From Desulfomicrobium macestii (GTDB taxonomy: Bacteria > Desulfobacterota > Desulfovibrionia > Desulfovibrionales > Desulfomicrobiaceae): a DNA stretch of 64,000 nt. Below the pieces are notes generated by a model that was not told the DNA's origin, searched no databases, and saw nothing but the letters and a program-made list of their open reading frames with translations. Numbering within the stretch: position 1 is the stretch's first letter; each line of letters starts with the position of its first letter. Location: the NCBI RefSeq assembly GCF_014873765.1, contig NZ_JADBGG010000022.1:16743-80742 (forward strand). The letters run 5' to 3'. Positions 29,538-38,851 of this stretch are shown in pieces. The position numbers and the translations under genes are program-made.

Positions 29538-31445
29538 TCATGGCCATGTGACCGGAATGCTGAAGTTCAGGGAAAGAAAGGCCACGTATTCCTCATTGTC
29601 GTCGTTGCTGATGTGGTCCCGGGTTTTGGAGTACTGCCCGCGCAGCCCCAGGGTCCTGGTCACGCTTTCCAGGAAGGTTCCGCCCAGAATCCAGTTGTAT
29701 TGGGCCTGTCCGGTGAAGGCGGTCGTGTGCATGGAGTCGTCATCGGCCCGGGAGTCGAGGCCCGACACGGTCAGGTTCAGGTTCTGGGAGTCCGTGATCA
29801 GCCATGTGGCGGTCAGGGTCCCCAGCCAGTCCTCAACGACCAGGCTGCCAGGGTCGCTCTCGGTCCGGGCGTAGGTCAGGGCCGGGTTGAGGGACAGGAC
29901 GGGCAGGGGTTGCCAGCCAAGCGACAGCAGCATCTGATGGGAGAAACTGTCCATGTCGGCCCCGGATTTGTCGTCGAAGGAGGTGAAGACATAGCTGGGC
30001 ACGATGCTCCAGGTCTCCCTGGCCAGGGAAAGGCCGAAGGAGAGGATGCGGGACTGGTTGTCGATGGCGTCGAAATTGTCGGGTTCGTGACCGCTCTTTT
30101 GCCAGCTCAGGTTGGCGTTGGCGAAGAGGAAGGGCCAGTCCGCCTTGTTCAGCGTGTAGCCCAGGTCGAGGGCCGTGCTGCGCACCGTCGGGATGTTGTC
30201 CAGTTTTTCGGCGTTGTCGTAGCTGTGCGCGCCGTTGAAGGACAGGCTCGATTCCTCGAAGGATTTCGAGGCATGAAGCATGTACTCCTTGCGATTGTTG
30301 ATGGCCCCTGGATTGATGACGCTCTGGAAGTGTCTGTCCCGGGAGGAGTAGCCGCCGCCGTAGTCCAGGGTGTCATAGCGGCCGGAAAGCCTGCTCCGCC
30401 AGGCCTCGCCCCGCTTCGATCCGTAGGGGCCACGCGTGTCCTGGTCGTAGTTGCTCCGGGCGTATTCGACTTCGCCCAGCAGAAGCTCGTCCACGATGGT
30501 GCCGGACAACCCCAGACTGTAGATCTGGCCCTTGGTCTCGGGGATGAGATCACTGCCCGAGACGTTGTCGGCCGAGCCGCTTTGCCCGGTGACCGCCGTG
30601 GCCTTGAGCAGGACGTTTTTCTGCGGGTACAGCCCTTGGGTCAGGGTGACTCCGGTGAAGCGCTGGTTCGATTCGTCCACCGGGAGCAGATGGTCGAAGT
30701 CGGCCACGGTGTTGCTGCGCAGGATGAAGCCCTGCACGGCCGTTTCTCCCGCGTTGAGCTCCAAGAGTCCGCCGCGCCGGGCCAGCTGGCCGCCGGCGAG
30801 TTCCGTGGTTTCGACGCTGACGTCGCCCAGGGAGAGGCTCTGCCCGTCGTATTCCAGTTTGAGCAGGTAGGCGTTGAGGCTGAACTTGTCCTGGCCGCCA
30901 TAGTTGTCGCTGTCGTCCACGAACCAGCCGTTGGCGTCCAGCGTTGCCCGGAATTTTCCTCTTTCCAGCACGGTGGACAGGGTGCCCGCGGTCTGGGCCT
31001 GCCAATCCGGCCCGGTGTTGCCGGGGTACTCGGTCAGCTTTGCGTTCAGCTCCGTGTCGAGCTGGAACGAGGCGCTGGCCCGATCCCAGGTCTCCGATTG
31101 CGGGACAAAGAAGCTCCAGTGCTCCTGGGGCAGAGGCTGGCCGTCCTGGCCCAGGACCTCCACGATGACGCTGTGCGCGCCGAAGTCAAGGTCGGCTTCC
31201 GGAGTGTAGCTGACCGTTGTCTCGGTGATGACGGCCAGAGCGGTGATGTCCACGTCGTCGAGGGCCATGCGCACGGTCTCCGGACCGGGGTTCAGGGTCC
31301 CCGGCGGCAGGGGTGCGGTGATGGTCGGCCTGCGGTCCTCGACGCGCGCGCCGTTCATGTCCGGAAACACGAGAGCCTCGGCGGCCGTGGCCGTCACAAA
31401 AAGGCACGTCAGGCAGTACAGTGTCACTGGGAAAAAAACGCGCAT
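29538..31445 (-). CDS. Outer membrane beta-barrel protein with N-terminal Ig-like domain
   Basis: 635 residues. The ATG at 31445 is preferred over the GTG at 31454 because the GAGGAGG site is then correctly spaced. A signal peptide (MRVFFPVTLYCLTCLFVTAT, cleavage near AEA-L) is followed by an Ig-like domain (about 30-120, ending SYTPEADLDFGAHSVIVEVL). A long run of alternating polar/hydrophobic strands comes next, typical of a TonB-independent barrel or secretion pore (about 150-635). The last residues FLSLNFSIPVTWP include the aromatic end expected for outer membrane insertion, though it ends in W-P rather than F. It is the first gene of the array and could be the pore or surface anchor of the system. 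Confidence 0.8.
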   Translation of the reverse strand: MRVFFPVTLYCLTCLFVTATAAEALVFPDMNGARVEDRRPTITAPLPPGTLNPGPETVRMALDDVDITALAVITETTVSYTPEADLDFGAHSVIVEVLGQDGQPLPQEHWSFFVPQSETWDRASASFQLDTELNAKLTEYPGNTGPDWQAQTAGTLSTVLERGKFRATLDANGWFVDDSDNYGGQDKFSLNAYLLKLEYDGQSLSLGDVSVETTELAGGQLARRGGLLELNAGETAVQGFILRSNTVADFDHLLPVDESNQRFTGVTLTQGLYPQKNVLLKATAVTGQSGSADNVSGSDLIPETKGQIYSLGLSGTIVDELLLGEVEYARSNYDQDTRGPYGSKRGEAWRSRLSGRYDTLDYGGGYSSRDRHFQSVINPGAINNRKEYMLHASKSFEESSLSFNGAHSYDNAEKLDNIPTVRSTALDLGYTLNKADWPFLFANANLSWQKSGHEPDNFDAIDNQSRILSFGLSLARETWSIVPSYVFTSFDDKSGADMDSFSHQMLLSLGWQPLPVLSLNPALTYARTESDPGSLVVEDWLGTLTATWLITDSQNLNLTVSGLDSRADDDSMHTTAFTGQAQYNWILGGTFLESVTRTLGLRGQYSKTRDHISNDDNEEYVAFLSLNFSIPVTWP

Positions 31446-31566
31446 CGCCGGCACCCTCCTCTAAAGAGTATTGACTGCAGGGGCCGGGCGCGCATGAAGA
31501 GTGAAGAGAATGAGATTCAGAGCCTGCAGGTTTTTGTATTCCGTACAGGCTATGACGCATGTTTGC

Positions 31567-31587
31567 AATAATATTGTGAATATTATT
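31567..31587. promoter_or_regulatory. 21-bp palindrome, candidate operator
   Basis: AATAATATT-GTG-AATATTATT is a perfect 9-bp inverted repeat with a 3-base centre. It covers the -10 hexamer of the candidate promoter of the exported-protein array. The position would suit a repressor. The regulator is not encoded next to it. Confidence 0.55.
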
Positions 31588-31608
31588 CGGTCATGTGCGT
31601 TTTGTCTA
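31580..31608 (-). promoter_or_regulatory. Candidate promoter of the exported-protein array
   Basis: Read on the minus strand, TAGACA (31608-31603), a 17-base spacer and TAATAT (31585-31580) lie 135 bases upstream of the beta-barrel start in an AT-rich pocket. The rest of the 341-base gap (31446-31786) shows nothing else I can name. Confidence 0.5.
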
Positions 31609-31786
31609 AAATTAAGAATGTGTCGGCATTCTAGTGGACCTGTTTTGTAGGTTTTATTTTTTTTCAGTTAAAAAAGAATGATACAGCAGTGTCGATGTGT
31701 ATCGCCACAACGTTTCGGCTATGCCTCGGAAGGATGAACAGGTGTGCATTGGCACATGGTGGAGGGAGCAGTCCGTACGGTGCCGA

Positions 31787-32674
31787 TCAGGGTTTTGTCG
31801 CTGTTGCCGGCCTGTTCGCCAGATACACCCCGGAGATGACCATGGCACCGCCGCTCAGCAGCGAGGAGGTCACGGGTTCATCCAGGATGACGTAGCCCAT
31901 GGTGATGGCGAAGACCGGGACCAGGTTGATGAAGATTCCGGCCCTGGCCGGGCCGATGGCCTTGATTCCGGCGTAGTACCAGGTGAAGGCCACGCCCGTT
32001 GCGATGACGCCCAGGAAGAGGATGTTGGCCCAGTCCACCAGCCCTGCCCGGGCGATGTCGGCCGTCAGGCCGTGGGTCAGGGCCGGACCGATGAGCATGA
32101 GGGTGCCCAGCAGGCAGGACCAGGTCACTGTCAGGAGCGGGTCGAGCCTGCGCATGACCCTGCTGCCGGCCAGGGAATAGGCGGTCCAGGCGCCCACGCA
32201 GCCGAGAATCATGAGATCCCCGCGCGAGAGTCCGCCGTGAAAAAGGACCAGGGGATTTCCGCCGGAGAGGACGATGGCTGCCCCGCTCAAGGATAGCAGG
32301 GTGCCCAGGATTTTCGCGGTGGTGAGCTTGTCTCCCAGGAACAGGGCCGACATGACTCCGATGACCACGGGCACGGAGGCGATGATCAGCGCCGCTCGAC
32401 CGGCCGGCACGGTCTGCAGGCCGGTGAAGAAGAAGGCGTTGTAGAGGAAGATGCCGGTCAGGCCGAGAAAGGCCACGGGCAGGATTTCCTTTCTGGGTAA
32501 ACGCGGGAAGCCGTGGCCTGCGTGCCAGGACCACAGGAAAAGAAAAATCGAGGCGGTCACGAAGCGGAGCAGGGCGGCGGAGAACGGGCCCATGTCCTGG
32601 GCCAGGACGCGCCCGGAGATCCAGGTGGCGCCCCAGAAGAAGACGGACCCGACGAGTTTTGCGTAGACGAGCAT
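31787..32674 (-). CDS. EamA-family (DMT) metabolite exporter
   Basis: 295 residues with ten predicted transmembrane helices in two EamA repeats (about 5-138 and 152-290), for example SVFFWGATWISGRVLAQDMG and the second-repeat GDLMILGCVGAWTAYSLAGS. Family members export amino acids, nucleosides or other metabolites by a drug/metabolite transporter mechanism. The substrate cannot be read from sequence. The start ATG at 32674 has AGGA nearby. The preceding in-frame codons lack a ribosome site. It is monocistronic, between the exported-protein promoter and the divergent bfr gene. Confidence 0.9.
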   Translation of the reverse strand: MLVYAKLVGSVFFWGATWISGRVLAQDMGPFSAALLRFVTASIFLFLWSWHAGHGFPRLPRKEILPVAFLGLTGIFLYNAFFFTGLQTVPAGRAALIIASVPVVIGVMSALFLGDKLTTAKILGTLLSLSGAAIVLSGGNPLVLFHGGLSRGDLMILGCVGAWTAYSLAGSRVMRRLDPLLTVTWSCLLGTLMLIGPALTHGLTADIARAGLVDWANILFLGVIATGVAFTWYYAGIKAIGPARAGIFINLVPVFAITMGYVILDEPVTSSLLSGGAMVISGVYLANRPATATKP

Positions 32675-32853
32675 GCAGATTCCTGATTGTCGCAAGATGT
32701 AAAAAAAAGCTGCTTACGCTCGAAGCGACGGGGCTTCAAGAGGCTAAAGCTTGAAATCGGTTTTGAAATGACTTGCCCCGCGCCCCCGGTCTTTGCTAGG
32801 GTCATCGCATCTTTTGTTGAATCAATGAACCATGAATATTCCAGGAGAAAAAC

Positions 32854-33393
32854 ATGACCGCAAGACTTCCCAGAGAAGAGCGCAGGGCGAACGTCATCGA
32901 CGCCTTGAACCAGGCTCGCGCCATGGAGCTTTTTGCCATCACCCAGTACATGAACCAGCATTACGGTCTGGACAGCATGGATTATGGCGAACTGGCCGCC
33001 AAGATGAAGCTCATCGCCATCGATGAAATGCGCCATGCCGAGATGTTCGCCGAGCGCATCAAGGAACTGGGCGGCGAGCCGACCACATCGTATGAAGGCG
33101 AACTGAAAAAGGCCCAGGACGTGCGGAGCATCTACCCCTACGACGCGGTTCTCGAAGACGACACCATCGATATCTACAGCCAGTTCCTGCTGGTTTGCCG
33201 TGACAACGGCGACGCCATCAGCGCCAAGCTTTTCGAGACCATCATCGAAGAGGAGCAGGCCCACATGAACTATTTCGAGAATGTGGGCACGCATATCGAT
33301 ACCCTCGGAGATACCTATCTCTCCAAGATTGCGGGCACCTCCGCTTCCACCGGCCCCTCCACCAAGGGTTTCGTGATCAGCGGCGGCAACTGA
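32854..33393 (+). CDS. bfr: Bacterioferritin
   Basis: A 179-residue four-helix ferritin. The di-iron ligands appear as E25 in ARAMELFAITQYM, the E-x2-H pair in DEMRHAEMF (E58/H61) and the later EEEQAHMNYF. A Met near residue 52 (KMKLIAIDEM) fits the axial heme ligand. The bacterioferritin of Desulfovibrio desulfuricans is known for an iron-coproporphyrin III heme, and this sequence resembles that branch, but the heme type cannot be seen here. It stores iron and removes peroxide or oxygen in the cytoplasm. AGGAG precedes the ATG. It has its own terminator, so it is a single-gene unit. Confidence 0.95.
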   Translation: MTARLPREERRANVIDALNQARAMELFAITQYMNQHYGLDSMDYGELAAKMKLIAIDEMRHAEMFAERIKELGGEPTTSYEGELKKAQDVRSIYPYDAVLEDDTIDIYSQFLLVCRDNGDAISAKLFETIIEEEQAHMNYFENVGTHIDTLGDTYLSKIAGTSASTGPSTKGFVISGGN

Positions 33394-33415
33394 TTCTCCC
33401 CGGCCCGAAAGCCGC

Positions 33416-33449
33416 AAGGCGTACGAGCGTGATGCCCGTGCGCCTTTTT
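33416..33449 (+). terminator. Intrinsic terminator after bfr
   Basis: AGGCGTACG pairs with CGTGCGCCT (9 bp, one G-U) around an 11-base loop, followed by TTTTTG. It lies 23 bases after the bfr stop. Confidence 0.75.
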
Positions 33450-33633
33450 GTTTTCAAGGCCCAGGGAGAGCCTTCAAACCCTGGTGTCGGGCCGTGCTTG
33501 TCCCCTGCGGCATGCGAAGCCGGTGCTTGACCGGGGATGGTTTACAGGCCAATTTATCGGGCGATCTTGCATGCGCGGAGCCTGCTTTCCGCTGGCATGA
33601 AACCCATTGTCCCTTATACAGACGGGAGTGTTG

Positions 33634-35403
33634 ATGTCCAAATTGCCGGATTTTACTTCGGTCCGTGAACTGCGCTACGGCCTGGACCCCTATCTGGACG
33701 CCTGGCTGCTGCATTTCATGACCGAAAACAATATCGAGCCCACGGTCAACCCGGCTGAAAATGCCCAGCAGGAGCAGCTGCGTTTCATGGTCGACGTCGA
33801 TGACGACCAGGTCTTCGTGCCCTGTTCTGACGAAATGTTCGAGAATCTTCTGCACACCCGCCTTTCTTCGGCCCTGCGCCAGGAGTACCGGGAGAAATGG
33901 CGCATGCTGGTGCATCTGGCGCGCATCAACATCAAGGATCGTTACACCCGTCGCAAGATTTTCGCCCTGTCCCGGCACAAGGTCCGGCAGGTGCTTCATG
34001 CTCCGTTTCTCATCCCTTCCCGATTTTTGAAGCAGCTCATGACCATCTTCATGGCCATGAGCGGGGTTCACGATCCGCAGCGTAGGGAAAAGCGCCAGGC
34101 CAACAAGCGCGCCCTGGATTTCATGAACAGCCCGGACATGACCCGAAGCCTTTATGCCTGTCCCGAATCCAACCTGGGCTGCTCCAGCATCAAACACTTG
34201 CGCTGGGAACTCGAATTGCTTGAGATGGCCCGCCTCTGCAGGCTGTCGCTACGTTCGCAGATCTGGGAACAGCCGGACACGGTCCGCGACGACCCTGCCT
34301 TTTTCGATAAGATATGCGCTCCGTGGCCGGAGTTCGCCGAGATCATGACCAGGATCATGGGCCCATCGAGCGAACAGAGAAAGCTCAAGATTCTGTATCT
34401 GCCCGGCAGCAGTGGCGGGATCATCTTCGATCTGCGCCTCATCCGTGTGCTGATCCGTCTGGGGCACAAGGTCATCCTGGCTCTGAAGGAAGGCTTTTGT
34501 CTGGACAGCACCGTGATCTGGGACGCAGAGCACGACAAGGCCCTGCAGGACGCCCTGGGCGAGGCTCTCTTTGTGGAAAACAGCCGCATGAGCAAGAACG
34601 AACTCCTGCGCGCCCAGCGCGAGAGCCCGCTTCTGGTCATCTCCGACGGCACCCGCGAGCGGCTCAATCTGTGGCGCACCAGTGTGACTTTCGCCCGCTC
34701 CTGGAAAGAGGCGGACCTGATCATTGCCAAGGATTTCCCCCATCATCGCAGGCTGATCAAGAATTCCCACCTCTTCACGCGCGACATTCTCTGCCTGTAC
34801 CGGGACCGGGACGGGTTGGACCAGGTCCGCTTCAAGGAAAAATCATCGCGCGTGACCAAGATCACCGAATCCCAGATCGTGGCCCAGTCCGACGCCATCA
34901 TCGCGCAGATGCGCACGGCCAGGGGAATGGGCCGTCAGGTCATGTTCTACAGCGCCATCATCGGCAGCATACCGGGGCAGACCAAGGTCGCCCTTGGCGT
35001 CGTGAACACTTTTGTCTCCCATTTGCGGTCCAGGCACGCCAACCTCCTGATCATCAACCCCGCCGAACACTTCGTGGAAGGGATGGACGGGGATGATCTC
35101 ATGTACATGTGGGAGCGGGTCCAGCGCAGCGGGTTCATCGATGTCTGGCGTTTCCAGACCGTGGCCGACATCGAGACCAGCTTCGAACTGATGGGCGAGG
35201 CGGTCCCCGCGGAATGGCACGGCAAGGATTCGACCTTCTCCACCGGCTGCACCAAGGAGATGAACATCGCCCTTGAAATGCAGCAGAAGCATCCTGAAAT
35301 GCAGATCATCGGCCCTGATCCCAAGCGTTTCTTCAGGCGCATGGAGTACGGGGTTGGCAAGTATTTCGATGCGCGCATCACGGACAAGGGGCGCAGCCTG
35401 TGA
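33634..35403 (+). CDS. Large protein with degenerate DUF89/ARMT1-like domain
   Basis: 589 residues from the ATG at 33634 (GGGAG upstream; the open frame begins 27 bases earlier without a site). Residues about 245-440 follow the order of DUF89 damage-control phosphatases: a loop PGSSGGIIFDLRLIRVLIRL where the family has DNxGE, then GHKVILALKEG, then VISDGTRERLNLW and EADLIIAKDFPHH. The metal-binding Asp-Asn of the first loop is missing and the usual KGQGN after the ADLIIAK strand is changed, so the phosphatase activity may be lost or altered. The N-terminal 200 residues are helical and unrecognised. It overlaps the mltA start by four bases (GTGA), so the two are coupled. Confidence 0.6.
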   Translation: MSKLPDFTSVRELRYGLDPYLDAWLLHFMTENNIEPTVNPAENAQQEQLRFMVDVDDDQVFVPCSDEMFENLLHTRLSSALRQEYREKWRMLVHLARINIKDRYTRRKIFALSRHKVRQVLHAPFLIPSRFLKQLMTIFMAMSGVHDPQRREKRQANKRALDFMNSPDMTRSLYACPESNLGCSSIKHLRWELELLEMARLCRLSLRSQIWEQPDTVRDDPAFFDKICAPWPEFAEIMTRIMGPSSEQRKLKILYLPGSSGGIIFDLRLIRVLIRLGHKVILALKEGFCLDSTVIWDAEHDKALQDALGEALFVENSRMSKNELLRAQRESPLLVISDGTRERLNLWRTSVTFARSWKEADLIIAKDFPHHRRLIKNSHLFTRDILCLYRDRDGLDQVRFKEKSSRVTKITESQIVAQSDAIIAQMRTARGMGRQVMFYSAIIGSIPGQTKVALGVVNTFVSHLRSRHANLLIINPAEHFVEGMDGDDLMYMWERVQRSGFIDVWRFQTVADIETSFELMGEAVPAEWHGKDSTFSTGCTKEMNIALEMQQKHPEMQIIGPDPKRFFRRMEYGVGKYFDARITDKGRSL

Positions 35404-36542
35404 GGAGACTGCTTGCGGCGTGTCTGTGTCTGGCGCTGCTGTGCGCCTGCGCCGTGGCGCCCAGGCAGCCCCTGCTTGTGGAGCAGAGGCCCGGGGGGGA
35501 TCTTGCGGCGCGTGTCGCGGCCACTGCGGCTGATGATCCGGCCGCGCTGACCCGGGCCATCGAGCACTCCCTGGCCTACGTGCGTACCCGTCCCGCGGAC
35601 AGCAAGCCTTTCGGTACGGACGGCCCGGCGTGCACATGGGGGGAGCTTGGAGACTCGCTGGAGCACATGCGGCTGCTCGTCCCCAGGCTCGCGGAAGATC
35701 CGGAACTTTTGACCCGGGAGTTCCGCTGGCTCGAAGTCCGGCCAAAGCCGCTCATGACCGGCTACTACGAGCCATGGATGGATGGCAGCCTTGAGCCGGA
35801 CCCGCGATTTCCGGTGCCCATATACGGACTCCCGGCCGATTTGCGCAGCGCCGATCTGGGCCGGTTTCATCCGCGCTGGAAAGGGCAGCGGCTGACCTAT
35901 CGCCTGGATGAAAAGGGCATCGCGCCGTATCATTCGAGGGAGGAGATCGACGTCCAGGGCGCTCTGGCCCAGACGGAGACGCCCATCGCCTGGACCCGCG
36001 ATTTCGTCGACGTCTTCTTTTTGCAGGTGCAGGGCTCGGGCCGGTTGAACCTGCCGGACGGCTCGGTGCGCCATGTCCTTTACGCAGGCAAGAACGGTCA
36101 CGAATACGTTTCCCTGGGCAAGGTCATGATCGAACGCGGGCTTGTCCCGGCGGAGGAGATGTCCATGCAGCGCATCCGGGCCTATCTGCGCGAGCATCCG
36201 CACGAAGTCCGGGAACTTCTGAACACCAACCCGAGCTACGTCTTTTTCCGGCTGGCGCAGGATGGACCGCTTGGGGCCATGGGGCGAACATTGACGCCGA
36301 TGGTCAGCATGGCTACTGATTCAGCCTTTCTGCCCCTTGGCACGATCCTGGCCGTGGATGCCGCGCTGCCGGATGCGGGCGGCACGGAAACACGGACGGC
36401 GTTTCTGGGATTGGCCCAGGACCGTGGCGGCGCCATCAAGGGCAGCCGCCTGGATCTTTTTTGCGGCGCGGGGCAGAGGGCCGAATTTCTGGCCGGGCAT
36501 CTGCAAGCCGAAAGCCGCGTCTATCTTCTGCTCAAGAAATAA
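35400..36542 (+). CDS. mltA: Membrane-bound lytic murein transglycosylase A
   Basis: A 380-residue lipoprotein. The GTG start overlaps the previous stop. The signal peptide RRLLAACLCLALLCACAV contains a lipobox (L-C-A-C). The MltA barrel domain runs from about 110 to 270 (RWLEVRPKPLMTGYYEPWMD, FVDVFFLQVQGSGRLNLPDG) and the 3D domain with its conserved aspartates from about 290 to 375 (PLGTILAVDAALPDAGG, DRGGAIKGSRLDLFCGAG). The enzyme cleaves peptidoglycan to 1,6-anhydromuropeptides at the outer membrane. It is in an operon with the DUF89-like gene before and the DUF4254 gene after. Confidence 0.95.
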   Translation: MRRLLAACLCLALLCACAVAPRQPLLVEQRPGGDLAARVAATAADDPAALTRAIEHSLAYVRTRPADSKPFGTDGPACTWGELGDSLEHMRLLVPRLAEDPELLTREFRWLEVRPKPLMTGYYEPWMDGSLEPDPRFPVPIYGLPADLRSADLGRFHPRWKGQRLTYRLDEKGIAPYHSREEIDVQGALAQTETPIAWTRDFVDVFFLQVQGSGRLNLPDGSVRHVLYAGKNGHEYVSLGKVMIERGLVPAEEMSMQRIRAYLREHPHEVRELLNTNPSYVFFRLAQDGPLGAMGRTLTPMVSMATDSAFLPLGTILAVDAALPDAGGTETRTAFLGLAQDRGGAIKGSRLDLFCGAGQRAEFLAGHLQAESRVYLLLKK

Positions 36543-36551
36543 GGAATGATC

Positions 36552-37205
36552 ATGCAGCCCATGGACCCCCTGACTCTGAAGGATCTTTTGCGTCAGGCCT
36601 GGACGGCGCAGCTCGAGAGCGTCGCCCTGTGGCATGAAGAGGAGGCCCCGGCGGACCTCCCGGCGCGTCCCGGCGACGGGCTGGTGGGACTTGTCCTGCG
36701 CCAGCATCTGAAGAATTTTCTGCTCTGGCACGTCGAGGACAGGGCCAGGCGCAAGGATGTGGACGACAGCGTCATCACCGGCTGCAAGCGTGAGATCGAC
36801 GGTCTCAACCAGCAGCGAAACGATCTCATGGAGCAGGTCGATGCCTGGCTGGTGCGTGCCGTGGCCGCTTTTGCCGCCCAGAAGGCTCTGCCCGAGGAGT
36901 CGCGCCGCTTCAATACCGAGACGCTGGGCGCGGCTCTGGATCGCCTCTCCATTCTGAGCCTCAAGATTTTTCACATGCGCGAGCAAACGGGTCGCGTGGA
37001 CGTGGACGCCGGGCACCTTGAGAGCTGCCGGGACAGGCTCGCCCTGCTTGAAGCCCAGCACCGGGACCTCTCCCGGTCCATTCTGGAGCTGATCGACGAC
37101 TACGCCCAGGGCGTAAAAAGCCCGAAGGTCTATTTTCAGTGCAAAATGTATAACGATCCGGCCCTCAATCCGGAATTGTATGCCGCAAAGCCTGTCGCGG
37201 GCTGA
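36552..37205 (+). CDS. DUF4254 family protein
   Basis: A 217-residue helical cytoplasmic protein. The ATG at 36552 is well spaced from AAGGA at 36540-36544, whereas the ATG at 36546 is too close. The typical family phrases are present: [18 protein letters not shown] (residues about 55-75), [19 protein letters not shown] and [20 protein letters not shown] (about 125-140). The function of the family is not known. It occurs near LPS/glycosyltransferase genes elsewhere. Here it lies between mltA and gatB, with short spacing on both sides. Confidence 0.85.
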   Translation: MQPMDPLTLKDLLRQAWTAQLESVALWHEEEAPADLPARPGDGLVGLVLRQHLKNFLLWHVEDRARRKDVDDSVITGCKREIDGLNQQRNDLMEQVDAWLVRAVAAFAAQKALPEESRRFNTETLGAALDRLSILSLKIFHMREQTGRVDVDAGHLESCRDRLALLEAQHRDLSRSILELIDDYAQGVKSPKVYFQCKMYNDPALNPELYAAKPVAG

Positions 37206-37222
37206 CGCGGGAAGGAGCCAGT

Positions 37223-38653
37223 ATGCGCGATTACGAAGTGGTCATCGGCCTTGAAGTCCATGCCCAGCTGAGGACCAGGAGCAAGATCTTCTGCTCCTGT
37301 TCGACCCAGTTCGGGGCCGGGCCCAATGAGAATACCTGTCCGGTCTGCACCGGGATGCCGGGCCAACTGCCCGTCCTGAACGCCCGGGCCGTGGAATACG
37401 CGGTCAAGATGGCCATGGCCGTGGATTGCACCGTCAATCGTCGCTCCCTTTTCGCGCGCAAGAACTACTTTTATCCCGACCTGCCCATGGGCTACCAGAT
37501 ATCGCAGTTCGAGCTGCCCGTGGCCGAGCACGGACACATCGTCATCCACACGGAAAAGGGGGAGAAGCGCATCGGCATCACCCGCATCCACATGGAGAAC
37601 GACGCGGGCAAGAACATTCATTCATCTACAGACAACGCGTCCTACGTGGACCTGAACCGGGCCGGAGTGCCGCTCATCGAAATCGTCAGCGAGCCGGACA
37701 TGCGTTCCGCCGAGGAGGCCGTGGCCTACCTGAAGAGCCTGCGCGCCATTCTGGTTTATCTGGGCATCTGTGACGGCAATCTGGAGGAAGGGAGCTTTCG
37801 CTGCGACGCCAACGTATCCATTCGCCCTCGTGGGCAGGAGGAATTCGGCACCCGCGCGGAACTCAAGAACATGAACTCTTTCCGCAACATCCAGCGCGCC
37901 ATCGAGTACGAGGTGGAGCGGCAGATCGATCTGGTCGAGGACGGGGAGCAGGTCATACAGGAGACCCGGCTTTTCGATACGGTCAAGGGCGTGACCCGCT
38001 CCATGCGCGGCAAGGAGGAGGCTCACGACTATCGCTATTTTCCCGATCCGGATCTTTTGCCCCTGATCATCGAGGAAGAGTGGATGGACAAGTGGCGGGC
38101 CGAGCTGCCGGAGTTGCCCGAGGCCCGCTGTCTTCGTTTCCAGGATGTTTTGGGGCTGCCCGTTTACGACGCCCAGGTGCTGACGGCGGAAAAAGAGGTG
38201 GCCGACTATTTTGAGACCGCGCTTGCGACCCACAACGAGCCCAAGAAGATCTCGAACTGGGTCATGGGCGAGGTTTTGCGCGAGCTGAACGACCGCGGCG
38301 TGACGCTGGACGGATGCAAGCTTCGGCCGGAGGATCTGGCCGGGCTGGTCAAGCTTGTCGATGACGGCGTGATAAGCGGCAGCATGGCCAAGGGCGTGTT
38401 CAAGGAACTTTTCGAGACCGGCGGCGATCCCGAGGCCTACGTCAAGGCCAAGGGCCTGGTGCAGATTTCGGACACTTCGGCCATCGAAGGCCTGGTCGAC
38501 GAGGTTCTGGCCGAGAATCCGTCGGAAGTTGAGCGGTACAAGGGCGGTGACAAGAAGCTGACCGGCTTCTTTGTCGGCCAGGTCATGAAGAAATCCAAGG
38601 GCAAGGCCAACCCGGGGCTGGTCAATCAGCTCCTGGCCAAGAAGATGGGCTAG
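37223..38653 (+). CDS. gatB: Aspartyl/glutamyl-tRNA amidotransferase subunit B
   Basis: 476 residues, full length. GatB is the tRNA-binding kinase/transamidation subunit of GatCAB, which converts Glu-tRNA(Gln) and Asp-tRNA(Asn) to the amidated forms. The N-terminal cradle starts [20 protein letters not shown], contains zinc-type cysteines (CSCSTQFG ... CPVC), [17 protein letters not shown] and the [11 protein letters not shown] motif, and ends in helical and YqeY-like C-terminal domains (about 330-476). GAAGGAG precedes the ATG. gatA and gatC are not in the window. Confidence 0.98.
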   Translation: MRDYEVVIGLEVHAQLRTRSKIFCSCSTQFGAGPNENTCPVCTGMPGQLPVLNARAVEYAVKMAMAVDCTVNRRSLFARKNYFYPDLPMGYQISQFELPVAEHGHIVIHTEKGEKRIGITRIHMENDAGKNIHSSTDNASYVDLNRAGVPLIEIVSEPDMRSAEEAVAYLKSLRAILVYLGICDGNLEEGSFRCDANVSIRPRGQEEFGTRAELKNMNSFRNIQRAIEYEVERQIDLVEDGEQVIQETRLFDTVKGVTRSMRGKEEAHDYRYFPDPDLLPLIIEEEWMDKWRAELPELPEARCLRFQDVLGLPVYDAQVLTAEKEVADYFETALATHNEPKKISNWVMGEVLRELNDRGVTLDGCKLRPEDLAGLVKLVDDGVISGSMAKGVFKELFETGGDPEAYVKAKGLVQISDTSAIEGLVDEVLAENPSEVERYKGGDKKLTGFFVGQVMKKSKGKANPGLVNQLLAKKMG

Positions 38654-38682
38654 GCGGAATCGAAAGGCTTCACAAAAAAACG

Positions 38683-38716
38683 AAACGGGCGGCTCAAGGG
38701 TCGCCCGTTTGCGTTT
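38683..38716 (+). terminator. Intrinsic terminator after gatB
   Basis: AAACGGGCG pairs with CGCCCGTTT (9 bp) around a 10-base loop and is followed by GCGTTT. It lies 30 bases after the gatB stop. Confidence 0.75.
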
Positions 38717-38851
38717 GAGCGCAAGGGCGCTGCAATTCTCCCTTCGTCATCATGCTATTGCCGCAAAGTGTCCCCAGATAGGTAGGCGGGATGGACCAAA
38801 CCATTTTCCTGCACCTGTCCGCAAGAATGACATCCCCCGCCAGCACCTCAA

